The notes under the pieces were generated by a model. That model was not told the origin of the DNA. It searched no databases and saw only the letters and a list, made by a program, of their open reading frames with translations. Positions 10,210 through 22,091 of a stretch of 64,000 bases of DNA are shown here, piece after piece. This DNA is from Cladocopium goreaui (taxonomy: Eukaryota; Sar; Dinophyceae; Suessiales; Symbiodiniaceae): NCBI GenBank assembly GCA_947184155.2, contig CAMXCT020001826.1:16001-80000 (forward strand), given 5' to 3'. The position numbers and the translations under genes are program-made. Each line of letters starts with the position of its first letter. Positions within the stretch are counted from its first letter, which is position 1.

Positions 10210-13200
10210 TACTGGTATTCTATCATGGATTGTTGCCAAGTTGTAGATGTTGTGCGTATCTTGCTGAGACAGGGGATTCGGAGTTGACACATGTTGACAC
10301 TTGATTCAGGTCCTAGCCACCCAGAAAGTGAATGAATAGCTCGCCTACACTTTGCTGCCATGTTATAACATGTTTATTTTGTGGTAGGTCATCGTAGGAC
10401 AGATTTGTTTAAGGTTCAAAAAGGTGCAACAAGAGAAGGCATATGCGTCATAATATGCAGCATTTCAGGTCAACACCATTCAATTTCAAACATGTCCAAA
10501 ATTCACATATCGACTCATATCGAACCCGCGATCACCAGCCGACGGATATCGAGGTGCCAGTTGGGACATGCCTGCACTTTGGAGCCAGGGCCTTGGCTGA
10601 TGTTTGCACCATGGTTTGATCTTCAAAGAATCTTCACAGTATTTTCAGGAGTTTTCAGATATCTTCATGCAGATATCTTTAAATCCCATCTGGCTGTGGG
10701 CGCCAGGTCAAGCTGCTTCACGGACACATACTATTTGTTTGCGCCCTACATTCGATTGCATCGCTGCAGCTGTTTGTAAGCAGTTGAACCGAGTGATCCA
10801 AACAAGGAATGATCCCTAGAAGCTTGGGCTTAGAAACATGGTCTATCATTGAGTCTATCATGTTCATTCATTTTCATTCATGTTCTTCATTGGCATCCCC
10901 GAACAGTAGTAAATCGGCTCAACCCAGCGTCCAGGTTTGGAAGAAGCTACCTGGAATCAGAATCAAGGTGTGACGGACTTGAATAATCTTGACATATCTT
11001 GACTAATCTTGGCTGAGAAAGGGACATAAGGGGACTAGTGAATGACATCTCAGTGGCCAGACCTCGTACGCTGCACCGAAGAAAGCACCGGATCAGCTTC
11101 AGAAACTGCACGGAGCCAGGTACATTGCCGATCCAAGAAATGGGCTTCACTCCAACCTTGAACGGCGTCGGCAATTCCTTGGGCTCGGGACCCTAATCTA
11201 TGCATATATGGCATATATGGATGCATATATGGATGCTCATACGCATCACCGCACGAACCATCACCGACATGGACCAACTGCTTGGTGACAGATGGGAACA
11301 CGATGGGACGATGGGTATCTCATGGCATCTCGGGCATTGTAAGATTGAAATCCGCCCGCTGGCAACAGCGGCAACAACCATTCAAGTATATTCAAGTTGT
11401 ATATTCAAGTTGTATTGAACCAATCCCAACAGCGAATCAACATGAATCAACCATAATCAACCAAGATCAGCCCACCAATTGGAGGCGGTTCTACACTTCT
11501 ACACCGCAGTTAACTTCCAGAAAGGTTTGATGTGTGATACCAGGAACTTAACTTCCAGCTCAGTTAAGAGTGCCGCCATTTTTGTGATGTCCAGGTGAGG
11601 GTGAGCTCTCCGCTGCAAGCGCTAAACCGCGAGCTTTAGGCACCCGGCATTCCGGCACTGGCTGATGTCATCAGTTATGGTTCATGTTGAATAATATTGA
11701 ATCAATCTTGAATCAACATAAACTTCATAAACACTTAAACAGGATGAAACAGGTCCTTTGAAAAAGATGCCACAATTGACGAGTGAACAGTACTCGTAGG
11801 TGAACAGTACTGGTAGGTAAACAGTGGGAAAATCCTACAAGACAACTTGGCTGGTGAATCCGCCATGCTTTGAACATCGAACCATTTCTTGGCTGATGAC
11901 TTCGTTCCCAGGCTCCTCGACTACGACTAGTGCATCTCAAGGCATCCCCACTGCCATGCCGGTGCCATCGATGCCGTCGATGCCGAAAACAGGTGCCCAG
12001 TGACTCCCTAAACCGATAGCAGGACATGGATCTACATCTTATTACATCTTATTACATGGCAAATGATTTTGAATTATATATATATGGGTTTTTACATGGA
12101 TTTACATGAATTTGGCATTAGATGGATCGGACAATAACATTGAAGTGATTTCAAGCATACCCATTGTGTGTGTGTGCATCAATATACAATGAAAATCAAT
12201 GAAACCAAACATGGATTAGCTATCGAGAACCTCAGAATTGCCAGGTGTCGAAGCGATGCGGGCAGAGAGGTCAGATGAGGGGTCGGTTTTGTTGGGAAAT
12301 TTGTATAAATTGTTGTGCTTGTTGGTAGAAACGGATGATTTCCTGTGCATGTTGCCTTGCAAGTGTATATCCAACCCTGGGACTTGCATTGAATTCCACA
12401 ATACATACAATACAGACGATTCCTGGGACTTGGGTGAAGATTACAAAGAGGATTGGAGTTCACAGGATGCTGGACCAAATTCGCTGACAGGATTCATTTC
12501 ATGGCGGATAGGGAAGGTTTGGACTCGTGACTCCGGATGCAACATTCCAGCAGATGCTTCGTTTTTACATCCTCACCCATCCCATCATGCGTCATAGCCT
12601 CAAATTTTACCAACAGGGCAGGAATCCCCTGTGAACAGACACATACGCAGTGAAAATCACTGAAACAAGTTTCACATGGATCCTTGTCAAATCGCGTCTC
12701 CACATGTCTCCACTTACATGAACGGTCTGACCTAGTTACCTAGTTCTGACCTATTGTGACAGATGACATTTCGATAGATTTCGTTGGTCCACCGCACAGG
12801 CCTCCAGTGAAGTCCAGGCGTCCTTTGGAATCCTTTGGAATCCTTTGGATTTGTAACACTTTTGCAACGTTCTCCCACGAAGCAGATGGAAGATGATGGA
12901 AGCAGACTCAAGTTATAGGAATCGTGAAGTGAATGACGGCCTAAGGCCTCAAAGTTTAGGATTCAAAACTGAGCTTCAGCTTTGACTCAATTGTGACTCA
13001 TCAAAGCTTGCTTTCGAGTTGGCAGGCGCAAGATCATCACCGATTTTTGTTGCATTTTCGATGGCTCCTTACCTGAGATTGATACAGACCAGGTAGAGGC
13101 GAGGTTTGGGTTTGAGCGAGTTTGCAGAGACATGCCTCACGTTCAAGAGATTTCAAGAGTCTGCCAGTTTTGTGAGACCAAATTAGGGTTGTCAGCTGGT

Positions 13201-13605
13201 TGGAACTGTTGGGAAAGGTGTGAGGAATGTTGGAGCGGTTGGAGGATATTTTTGGTCCCTTATGTCGCTAGAGCCGCTAGGTGCTTCAGCAGGTGCTCAA
13301 TCAATTGGATCACAGGAACGTCCTGGTTGCCTGGACCAGGATAAGGCCAGATCAACATGGCAGATGCTGCGAGGGCAAGTGGTTTGACCCGTAGGATCTC
13401 TTCGCATCACAGATTTTAGGATGTTGACAAAATAGGAAGAAGACAGTTTTGATCATTCTGAAGGCTGTTGGTTATTAGCTACCTGTGTTGTTCGAGACAT
13501 ATTAAAGCGCTGGAAACATCTCGAAACATATGTGCCAAAGAAACGTAGGGTCCAGCTCTCGCCTCTAGAATTCGAGATTGTGGGTTTCTAATGGCCCCCT
13601 GAAAA
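10210..13605. other. low-density DNA, isolated exon-like pieces
   Basis: Unique DNA with no supported gene. A + strand frame at about 11910-12003 reads as a Pro/Ser/Thr/Met-rich segment ending in a stop and could be a terminal exon. Short duplications include gcatatatggat near 11200-11235 and aatcctttgg three times at 12828-12850. Confidence 0.3.
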
Positions 13606-13806
13606 TTGAGGCCTACGATGACGGATTACTATCCCTACGGCAAGTCATTGGCGAACGCCTTGACTGCTGAAAATGCCACGGTGCGCGGCATGTACTTCTC
13701 GTTGGGAACTCAATCAGTCAGAGAACTAGACAACCCCTCTTTTCAAGCGGAGAAAGGAAAGGCAGATGCCATAATGACTGATGGTTCCTGTGAGTCAAAA
13801 AAATGA
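13606..13806 (+). CDS. uncharacterised 66-codon ORF
   Basis: An ATG-initiated internal start (MTDYYPYGKSLANALTAENA) lies a few codons into the frame, and the rest is of normal globular composition, including MYFSLGTQSVRELDNPSF. No splice signals are clear and no family is recognised. It may be an exon of a gene whose other parts I cannot see. Confidence 0.22.
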   Translation: MRPTMTDYYPYGKSLANALTAENATVRGMYFSLGTQSVRELDNPSFQAEKGKADAIMTDGSCESKK

Positions 13807-13809
13807 ATC

Positions 13810-15059
13810 CATTTCATGTGAAGAAGTCCTGACAATGGATGCTGTAAATTGCTGTAATATTTGTCACATCAAACTTGACAGGGCTAGGAAGATGCTAGGA
13901 AGGTCTGAAGGTCTGAAGCACCTTGTGAGACCTTTGCCTCCACGATTTGACTGCACCTTGTGAGACCGGTGATCATCTCGTATCATTTGTGCTGCCTAGG
14001 CCACAGTTATTCCCGGAAGGCAGGCCAAGAGTTTTACATAGTTTTACTATGTTGTTGTTATATGTGTCGATTTCATTTTATTTCTATAATATAGAATCGA
14101 ATGTCTTTGCAAATGTTGATTTCACAAGATGTACAATCTACACCAAAGAAATGATGTCGACGTTGTCAACGTAGCCTCGCATAGTCTTCTTCGATGTTTG
14201 TTAGTTACACAATTAGTTTCAAGATTTTCAAGTTGTAATTTATTGTAATTTACAGCAGTTGAGTGTTCAGTCGATCATTTGAGGTGGCCTCCGGACCTTT
14301 GTGATCCTGGAGGATGCTCAGGTGGAACTTGATGAGCCATCCATTGCCCAAGATCCAATTGCTTTGCCATGCTGTGCCATGCAGTGCCAGGAATCTACAA
14401 CCTGTGGTGTTTTGGGATGTGCACTATGATATCACTTCACTACCATATACCGCCATCCACCTTGTATCAGCTTGTATCGCCTTGTATCACCTTGTATCAC
14501 CTTATATGGAGGTGATGGCAAACAAGTTGCCCCTCCACTTCACTGTCCAAGCAGCGTGGGCCTAGGGAGATGGGAAGCATCCGAATAGCTTTTCCAATAG
14601 CGAAACAATGAAAAAGCTTGAAACAGAAGTTCAGCTTGTTCGCTTTCGTTCGGCCTGTTCGGCCTGTTCGGCCTGTTCGGCCTTCATGTGAGACAGGGGG
14701 AATGGTAAGAGCCAAGCTTGCAAGGAAACAGGTCAGCTCACAGGTGTGAATCAAACAATACCAGAATATCATATATAATATCCAATGATATAGTAATATC
14801 AAATGTGGGCCAACACATCATTGCCACTTCAGTGGTTTAGAATGGTTTAGAATTGTTAGAATCATCTCATGTTTTTGCACCTCAATCACCTCAAAGCCGA
14901 TTGTTATTCGAAGCCTAGTTGGATCCTTCCAAGGATGGTGAAACGTTAGAGGCCGGAAAAACAGGGAAGACTTGCAAGCGTCGCTGGTGTTTGATGAATT
15001 GATGAATCAAGCATATGTTTTCGTATGTTTTCATTTGTTCATTTGTTCATGTTTATTCT
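13810..15059. other. no gene seen
   Basis: Contains a 10 bp cttgtatcac repeat at 14461-14503 and a 9 bp cggcctgtt repeat at 14650-14682. No supported coding sequence. Confidence 0.35.
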
Positions 15060-15060
15060 T

Positions 15061-15195
15061 CTGCAATCAGCCGTTTGCGGCCAGGTTGATCTGAGCATCT
15101 ACCAGGCTGGATGCCGCGATTGGGATTCTGCCGGTCGTTGCTTTACAAACACCTGTCATAGATCAGCCTTCGGGTCGGTGCACAAATAGAGGATC
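15061..15195 (+). CDS. exon-like Cys-containing segment
   Basis: Open + frame reading LQSAVCGQVDLSIYQAGCRD and then a stretch with two more cysteines before a stop near 15189. A run of pyrimidines and CAG lies just inside its start and could be the true acceptor. No family recognised. Confidence 0.2.
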
Positions 15196-15597
15196 TTAGA
15201 GAAACATGCAAGCCTCGTGCATTTTGTTGCTTTCTCAAAACTCGGGCCATAGGCCATGGATGGCCATGGTATAGCATGGTTGGCTTATGTTCTCCTTCTG
15301 AAATGAGCTATAGATAGCTATAGCATGCTAAGCATGGGCATGCTACGGTGCTACGTGCTACAGAAAGATTGTAGTGACCGAGGCAGGAAGATGAACTGTG
15401 GAGCCAAGGCCACTGAGACGAGGTGCTGGTAAGGTGCCGGCGTCGCGACTACGAAAACCTTGCGGTTGCGGCGATGCCAACAGCAATCTCTGTTTCTGAG
15501 GGGTTGGCCATTGAGAGGTTGAACTTTCATGAAGTGCCATGGCAAAAATAACCAAATCCTTTCAAATCCTATCGCTTTGAAGGCCGATTCTCTCGTC

Positions 15598-15876
15598 TCA
15601 AGGGGATACAGCTTGTGAATCTCCAAAGCTGGTCTCCTTGGAGTAGCTGGTCACTGCCACAAACCAAGCACCAGCCGCTTCAATGGTTTGCACTGGTTCC
15701 AGTTCTTCAATAGTTTCATGCAGAAAGGTAACTTGAGGATTGGATTCAGGAATCCAGATGAACGTGCGTCCCGTTTCAACGACTAGGTTGGTGCTATTCA
15801 TTTGGGTTGTGTTTGGCACGGCACAATTGACGATGCATGGCATCGCCAACGTTAAACCACAGCGCGTGGCGAGCAA
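15598..15876 (-). CDS. uncharacterised 92-codon ORF, minus strand
   Basis: ATG to stop on the minus strand. Composition is balanced (for example LVVETGRTFIWIPESNPQVT) and free of repeats, unlike most ORFs here. No domain is recognised, no signal peptide or membrane segment is evident, and the opposite strand carries the phosphatase-like exon 300 bases away, so this may be chance. Confidence 0.22.
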   Translation of the reverse strand: MLATRCGLTLAMPCIVNCAVPNTTQMNSTNLVVETGRTFIWIPESNPQVTFLHETIEELEPVQTIEAAGAWFVAVTSYSKETSFGDSQAVSP

Positions 15877-16158
15877 AAGCTGGTGCCTTCACCTCTGCAT
15901 TTTAGATATTTAGTTGTTGCCCACATGCCAAGATTTGATGATACTTTGAGTACATTTGATTACTTTTGATTACTTCATGGTGAACATCACCAGGTACAGT
16001 AATAGTATCGATGGGTCTCGTTTTGGTTTCTGGCCGACTTGCTTCTCAACCCTATTGCAGTTCTTCAAGTGGAGTTGGAAGGGTTTCTGTGAGAATTTCT
16101 GTGATTTTTTCTAAACGTTTTTACGTTCAATGTTAGTGGCCTCTTCTGCGCCTCGCAG

Positions 16159-16250
16159 GTTGAAGCTGCGGAAGGGCGATTTGCTAATTGCGGGCACTGA
16201 CGGCCTCTTTGACAACATTGGGGACAGCCGTGCCCGCCGTCCCGTCCTGG
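16159..16250 (+). CDS. PP2C-type (PPM family) protein phosphatase exon fragment
   Basis: After a CAG acceptor the + frame reads LKLRKGDLLIAGTDGLFDNI. The core GDLLIAGTDGLFDN matches the conserved metal-binding segment of PPM/PP2C Ser/Thr phosphatases, especially the PTC7-like branch, in which the Asp of TDG binds the catalytic metal. Only this segment is visible: I do not find the upstream DGVGG motif or the downstream conserved motifs nearby, so this is either one exon of a widely spaced gene or a relic. The 3' boundary is uncertain and the frame stays open to about 16300. Confidence 0.5.
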
Positions 16251-16300
16251 GGCGATCTGGGGTGCTTTCATCCACGGGTCGTGGAGTTCTGAGTGAATAG

Positions 16301-16395
16301 ATAAAAGTTGATAAAAGTTGAATATAGATAGATAGATAGATAGAGTATGATAGAGTATGATAGAGTGAATTACTGTAGATAAAAAATAGGCCCTA
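16301..16395 (+). repeat. short GATA and agtatgatag repeats
   Basis: A short gatagatagata run at 16327-16345 followed by three agtatgatag units. Confidence 0.7.
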
Positions 16396-16790
16396 ATTAG
16401 GTCCTATGATGGTCCTATTTCGATGGCAGAGGTCTCCCAGAGTTGTCCGTTGTCACATCTTTGTGTCACTGCATTGCACATGCATTGCATGTTTGAGATT
16501 TTGGATGATTTTGGTTGTGTCAATTTGTGTCATGGATTTTCATGCATCGGATACCCACAGTAATGCTGTGTTGGATACAATTCGATGCAGTAGTCTGTGA
16601 ATTGTTGGAAAAGTGAAACCAGTGGATAACGATGGATAACGATGGACAGCGGCACACAAGAAATGCCAAAAACATTTCAATATGATCAAACATGGACGAA
16701 CACCATTTCTATCCATTTCTATTCGGACAATCTGTAGCGACCTCATGGCCAACCTCGCCATGACATTCATCTTGGGAACAGCAAGAAATG

Positions 16791-16978
16791 ACGTTACCAG
16801 ACAAAATCGCCACCACGCCACAACGCCAGCCCACTTTGCGCCCAAAATTCGAACCGCGCCAACGAGAGACCGCGTTACCATCCAAAATCGCCACCGTGCC
16901 ACGCCAGCCCAATTTGCGACCAAATTGGGACTGCGCCACAACGGGAGATCACGTTACGATCCAAAATGGCCACCGCAA
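16791..16978 (+). repeat. ~75-80 bp minisatellite, about 2.3 copies
   Basis: Units begin gttaccagacaaaatcgcca, gttaccatccaaaatcgcca and gttacgatccaaaatggcca. They diverge by substitutions and a small deletion. ORFs on both strands cross it and are by-products. Confidence 0.75.
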
Positions 16979-16999
16979 TTTGTCATTGCCACTTTTGGT

Positions 17000-18473
17000 T
17001 CTTTTGATTACCAGAGGGTATCCATTTGGCTACCGCTATGAGTTTGCGAATGTGCCATATGAGCGTTCCACTGTACCATCATGGCTTTGTCACCTTTGTG
17101 CAAAATATGCGGGATGGGCCTCTTTGGTGGGAAAAATGAATGGACATGATGTATCATGATGGGAAACATTAAGCATCTAATCATTCTACTCATTCTAATC
17201 ACTGATTTTAGAACTTTCCCAGCTCTTTCCCAGCTTTCCCCAAAATCGACACACAAACCATCACAAACCCATGGCCCTTGTGTCTGAGAGGACCTGGAGC
17301 TGAAATCCATGGCCCTGGCACATCACAAGGGTCCGGCACTTTCCACATCTTTCCACAACGCACGCAGTGCACGCAGTGCTGTTTATGTTCAGTTATGTTC
17401 AGTTTATGGACTTCAGCTACTTCGTTCGAAAAGCCACACATCTCAATCATCTCAATTGATGTTGGTCGAATGAGAGGGTGGAAAATCTGCCGAATCATGC
17501 TAACACATGCTTATCCACCAAACATCCATGAATGAGTCCACTATCAATATCTATCAAGATCTATCAATCAAAGGTGGTCGTGGTCAAGCAATTAGTGGCC
17601 CTGGAATTTCAATGGACTGACCAGTCATTTGAAGCATTTTGAAGCATTTTGAAGCTATGATGGTCGTTTTACATTGCGATTCTCCCGACCAGGTCGAGAC
17701 CGGTCGGCGCAAGCCCTCGCAGATACGTGGGCTGCCTCAAAAGAGACCTGCATTTTGTAATATGGAACATGGCAAAGTCGTAACAAAGTCCGAACAAAGT
17801 TGGAACTGGCAGGTGTTTGCCTTACGGATGTTTATCTCAAACTCGTTGCATGAATTTGCAAAACTCGAAGCAAATCAGATGGATGAACATCAAACCCCTC
17901 CTGAATCATGTGAGGCTTCTTCAACGTGCCGCTGATGCAGTGAGATGCTCAATCCCTCCGAACTCCGTGGTGTTTCAGAGATGGATCTCAATCATGTTTC
18001 TTGTACATCTTGTAGGATAGAATCATCTTAAGGTTGAAAGGTTAATGTTTTGGAAGTTGCTTTTAAAATGCTTTGAGATGTTTTGATTCATTAGATGCAG
18101 CGTCTTGAAGTTTGGATTGGAACTTGATGCAAATGTTCTAGTAACTAGTAGTGGGATCGAGACAACGGCCAGTTGGTGCACTGTCAATGGCATGATGACA
18201 ACATGTCACCACGGTTCATCGGGCTCCCTCTATCCGCCAAAGTTTTTCAATGTTTTTCACGTGGTGGGAAACATGGGGGAAACGGTGTGAAACCTGAAGT
18301 CAGCTGAGGCACGAGCCCCTGCAGAGTTCGGCCCGGGTGGAAAGCCACTGAGCTGCGAGATATGTTGAAGAATTCATGAAAGGTCATTGGAGTCCCATTT
18401 GGAGTCCCATTTGGAGTATCATTTTTGCTGCTTGATGTTGCTTGAATCTTCTCCATTCTTCTCCCACATTCAG
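17000..18473. other. no supported gene
   Basis: Holds one half-copy of the ttaccagagggtat element end (17008-17021) and a 10 bp attttgaagc triplication at 17631-17657. A 98-codon ORF at 17639-17935 is of mixed quality. Confidence 0.3.
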
Positions 18474-18629
18474 AGAATTTTAGAGACATGATTGATATGA
18501 TGCTTGGAGTTCGTGCTAAAGTTGATATCCATCTTGCGCGCTTTCGTTTCACAGTTTCCAGTTGTTTCCAATCTGATGAAAACTCAAGGCTGGATGATAT
18601 TGCCATTGTCGTTGCAGAGGCTTGGGCAT
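18474..18629 (+). CDS. exon-like segment, unknown function
   Basis: Starts after a pyrimidine run and CAG and reads NFRDMIDMMLGVRAKVDIHL, then a polar segment ending DDIAIVVAEAWA. The frame meets a stop at 18632 unless it is spliced at the GT at about 18630. Composition and splice context support a real exon. The hydrophobic-acidic pattern suggests a helical domain that I cannot name. Confidence 0.35.
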
Positions 18630-19424
18630 TGTGACAGCTGGAGGGCCAACTTGGGTACTGCAACCAAGTTCAGCAAACGGCTGGTTTCTCTTAGACTCTT
18701 CAATACCACAGTTTGCCAAAGGTGGTGGAGACACTTCTCATTTCAATCAGAATAATACTTAGATTTCTTCTGTATTCTTCTGTCATTTTTTGTAGCATGT
18801 GAGTTATGTTGGATGACGTTGGATGATGTTGCAAAGTAAGTTTTCGAGGATTTACGCTTCCCTGAGGTGCAGACGGCTACACCCACCTTCCAGGGCACAA
18901 TCCTCTCAAATACGGCTCGCTGGAAAGTTGAGGGGCCGTGGTTTTTAAACCCTAAACTCTAAGGCAGTTGTCAGCGTTTCCAACTGATACTTCTCATTGA
19001 CCAAAAAGCAAGGGTCTTGACGGGAAACAGAGACAAAATATGACAAAATGATGAACAAATGAACAGCCTTGTGCTTGCTTCCATTTGAACCTGAATCTTT
19101 GAACAGCGGAGCACTGATTTCACGGTTGGGATAGGACCAAACAAGTTTCTCTATGACAGGCTGGCCGTTTGTAAGGGTGAGAATCTGTCTGGATTTATCC
19201 TGGCAACTAGGAAACACAAGTTGTAAACAAAGGTAAACAAAAGGATCAGATGCTCAAACTATATGCGTGATTACTTGTCCCGAAGCATCCCATCATTTGG
19301 TCCCTTTCGCCATAGTGCCAACTTACTCCGATTGTCAGGACGAATGAGCTGTGACTACATGGCCGCCCAGAAATCTTTGGATTAAAGTGATGTTGCAAAA
19401 CCAGAACTTCACATGAACTAGATC

Positions 19425-19760
19425 TTGATATATCTTGAGAGATTAGATTATTTTGAATTCAGGGAGGCCAAAGCTTATGATCGCAATTTTCTCACGGTGC
19501 CGCCGGAGTTCTGGTTTCCAGAACTGAAGCGGCGCACCGAAGCGCTGTCCTGGAGCTTGAAGATGCGAAAGATGCAACTGAACGCAAGTAATACAAATGA
19601 TGCAAATACGTGTTCAATACGTGTTCTTTTCTCAGAACCCAGGTGTTGTGAAGTGCCCGGACTTCGAAAGCAGTTGCGGGCTTCACTGTTCGAGGCTTCC
19701 TGGACTTGCTTCGTTATTGGAAAGAGCGCAAATGTCTTTGCAAAAAAAATGATGAAATAA
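19425..19760 (+). CDS. uncertain exon-containing ORF
   Basis: The 111-codon frame contains a charged stretch (PELKRRTEALSWSLKMRKMQ), but a second + frame over 19497-19590 is also open and highly Ala/Glu-rich. One of the two is probably an exon; I cannot choose. It lies 190 bases upstream of the ankyrin gene but shows no link to it. Confidence 0.2.
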   Translation: MIYLERLDYFEFREAKAYDRNFLTVPPEFWFPELKRRTEALSWSLKMRKMQLNASNTNDANTCSIRVLFSEPRCCEVPGLRKQLRASLFEASWTCFVIGKSANVFAKKMMK

Positions 19761-19945
19761 TGCGCAGTAAATGCGTGATGCAGAGGGCCTTTGAAGAAAG
19801 TGTTGTTAACGTAGCTGACAAGCCTTCAGAAGCATTGAAGCATTGAAAGAAGTCTGAGCAAAGCGTTTGGGTCCAGAATTTCTTGCTGCTGGTGTCATTA
19901 GCAGGCTCAAAAGTTACATGATATACACGAGACAGGCGGTTCCAC

Positions 19946-20857
19946 ATGATAGAAGTGCTGTCGGCCGTATCAGGCGAACCAGTTGCTGTTGTTAATGCAC
20001 AAGAGTTTGAAGGTCAGCCAGTGAAGGTGCTGAAGAAATGCTTGGAGGCGCAGACTGGATTACCAAGATTCCGGCAGAGATTACTTTCGGCAGGAGGTGA
20101 AGAGATAACTGGCAATAGTATCTCTTTGTCTCATGATTTGCAGCTCCTTCTCTTGGAGTATTTGCCACCAGATGCTGAGCAAGACGAAAAACTTGCTGTA
20201 GCGTGCAGCGACAACAATGCTGAGGAAGTTGAAAAGCTGTTGTGTCAACCAAGAAATCCTAATGCCAAAATGAGGTCTGATGGCAGGACAGCGTTGCACT
20301 GTGCAGCGGAAAATGGCAACTTGGACTGTGCACGGTTGCTACTAGAAGCAGGTGCAGAGAGAGGAGCAAAAGCAAAAGGCAAAGCACCTTTGCACCTTGC
20401 AGCTTCAAATGGACATCCAGAAATGGTTCGGGTCCTGCTGGAAAGCGGTGCTGAGAAAGATGCAACAGAAAGATATGGAGCCACACCCTTGCACTTGGCA
20501 GCCAACAAAGGTCGCAGTGAGGTGGTCCGTGTGCTGCTGGACAGTGGGGCTGCGAAGGACCAGGTGAAGGATGACGGTCGCACGCCTCTGCACATTGCAG
20601 CTGAATTTGGTCGCTTGGAAGTTGCGCGGCTTTTGCTTGATGCTGGTGCTGAGATAGAGAAACCCACAGCAGACGAACACGGCATGACGCCTCTACACTG
20701 GGCAGCCTACGGTGGCCACTTGAAAGTTGTTCGCTTGTTGTTGGAAGCTGGTTGTGACAAACGCAAGACCAGCAAACCATTTGACGAGACGCCTTTGCAG
20801 CTCGCCTTGAGCGTGGGCCACGGTGAAGTTGCATCCCTCCTAGCTGAGTGGAGATGA
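19946..20857 (+). CDS. ubiquitin-like/ankyrin repeat protein, intronless
   Basis: A complete 303-residue gene. Residues 1-75 form a ubiquitin-like fold by pattern (beta-rich start, then a conserved LPRFRQRLL-type core and a DLQLLLL strand). Seven ankyrin repeats follow at about 80-111, 113-144, 145-176, 178-209, 211-243, 246-277 and 280-303, the first and last degenerate; central repeats carry the TPLHLAA and VVRLLLEAGA consensus. Ankyrin repeats bind proteins, so a scaffold or adaptor role is likely, but the partner is unknown. There is no signal peptide or membrane segment. The ATG is supported by an in-frame stop about 27 bases upstream. The lack of introns is typical of retroposed or expanded ankyrin families in dinoflagellates. 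Confidence 0.92.
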   Translation: MIEVLSAVSGEPVAVVNAQEFEGQPVKVLKKCLEAQTGLPRFRQRLLSAGGEEITGNSISLSHDLQLLLLEYLPPDAEQDEKLAVACSDNNAEEVEKLLCQPRNPNAKMRSDGRTALHCAAENGNLDCARLLLEAGAERGAKAKGKAPLHLAASNGHPEMVRVLLESGAEKDATERYGATPLHLAANKGRSEVVRVLLDSGAAKDQVKDDGRTPLHIAAEFGRLEVARLLLDAGAEIEKPTADEHGMTPLHWAAYGGHLKVVRLLLEAGCDKRKTSKPFDETPLQLALSVGHGEVASLLAEWR

Positions 20858-20944
20858 GCGCGTCGGGCACATAATCTGACGCGCTTTCTGAGGAGATTCT
20901 AGCGAAACCTGGCTGCATTGAGGTCATGCCAACCAGAAAAATGT

Positions 20945-21165
20945 ATGCCGCCTGAAATACATACATGCATGCATGCATGCATGCATGCATACATACGTAC
21001 ATACATACATACATACATAGATAGAAACTTACACACACACATATACACACACATATACATACATACATACATACATACAGACAGACAGACAGACAGATAG
21101 ACAGACCGACCGACCGACAGACAGACAGACAGCCAGGCAGACAGACAGACAGGCAGACAGACTGA
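20945..21165 (+). repeat. (CATA)n and (GACA)n microsatellite
   Basis: Begins 88 bases after the ankyrin stop codon. catg/cata units pass into acac runs and then gaca/gatc-like tetramers. Confidence 0.93.
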
Positions 21166-21166
21166 C

Positions 21167-21197
<31 letters not shown>

Positions 21198-21535
21198 TGT
21201 ATGTATGTATGTATGTATGGTATGTATGGTATGTATGGTATGTATGGTATGTATGGTATGTATGGTATGTATGGTATGTATGGTATGTATGGTATGTATG
21301 GTATGTATGGTATGTATGGTATGTATGTATGTATGGTATGTATGGTATGTATGGTATGTATGGTATGTATGGTATGTATGGTATGTATGGTATGTATGGT
21401 ATGTATGGTATGTATGGTATGTATGGTATGTATGGTATGTATGGTATGTAATGTATGTAATGTAATGTAATGCAATGCAATGCAATGCAATGTAATGTAA
21501 TGTAATGTAATGTATGTATGTATGTTTGTATGTAC
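21166..21535 (+). repeat. (GTAT)n / 9 bp GGTATGTAT array
   Basis: gtat tetramers change into a very regular 9 bp ggtatgtat array with more than 20 copies, then into aatgt/aatgc pentamers. All frames on both strands stay open, which creates long false ORFs. Confidence 0.95.
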
Positions 21536-22091
21536 ATTGTAGAGCTTCGCACGGCGGTGCCATAAGGGTTATGTATAGTATTGTGATCGCTGGTGTTGTT
21601 CATGTGCTCGACGCATGAGCGCAGGGGCAGAGCACAGTATGATGTTCTTTTCATACCGCAGCTTGCAACACATCTTTTTGTCGCGTGTGTGTGCTTCTTG
21701 TTTTTTTGGACTTCTTGTTTTCTTTGTTTTTTGTTCTTCTTCTTCTTCTTGCAACACATCTTATTTTCGCATTTTTGTGGGCCCCTGAAAATCGTCACAT
21801 AGGTGGTGTTTTCGCCTTGTTTGACTCTTGGAGCAAAAAAACACCGTAAATACCGATGTTTTTTGCCTCTGGTAGCAAAAGTCACAGTATTTACAAAGGT
21901 TTTTGGCTTGCGCCTAGCAAAAACACGGGTATTTACGCAGTTTTCAGCATGTCGCAAGAAGATGCAAGAAGAATTTCCAAAGGCACAAAAACACTAAATT
22001 ACAGTGTTTTGGCTCTTGGCAAGCGCCAAAAAAACAGCAAACATCCACCAAAAAGTGCCCAAAATTGACCTCAAAAAAACGTCTTGCCGAA
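21536..22091. other. intergenic, short hairpin motifs
   Basis: No gene. Several related aaaacaccgtaaat motifs occur, one as an inverted pair AAAACACT...AGTGTTTT at about 21985-22010. The same motif recurs at about 24860. Confidence 0.45.

Noticed and set aside
20899-21957. Minus-strand ORFs of 352 and 434 codons over the GTAT field
   Set aside because: They run through microsatellites and even antisense to the ankyrin gene; the sequence is periodic and differs by frame.
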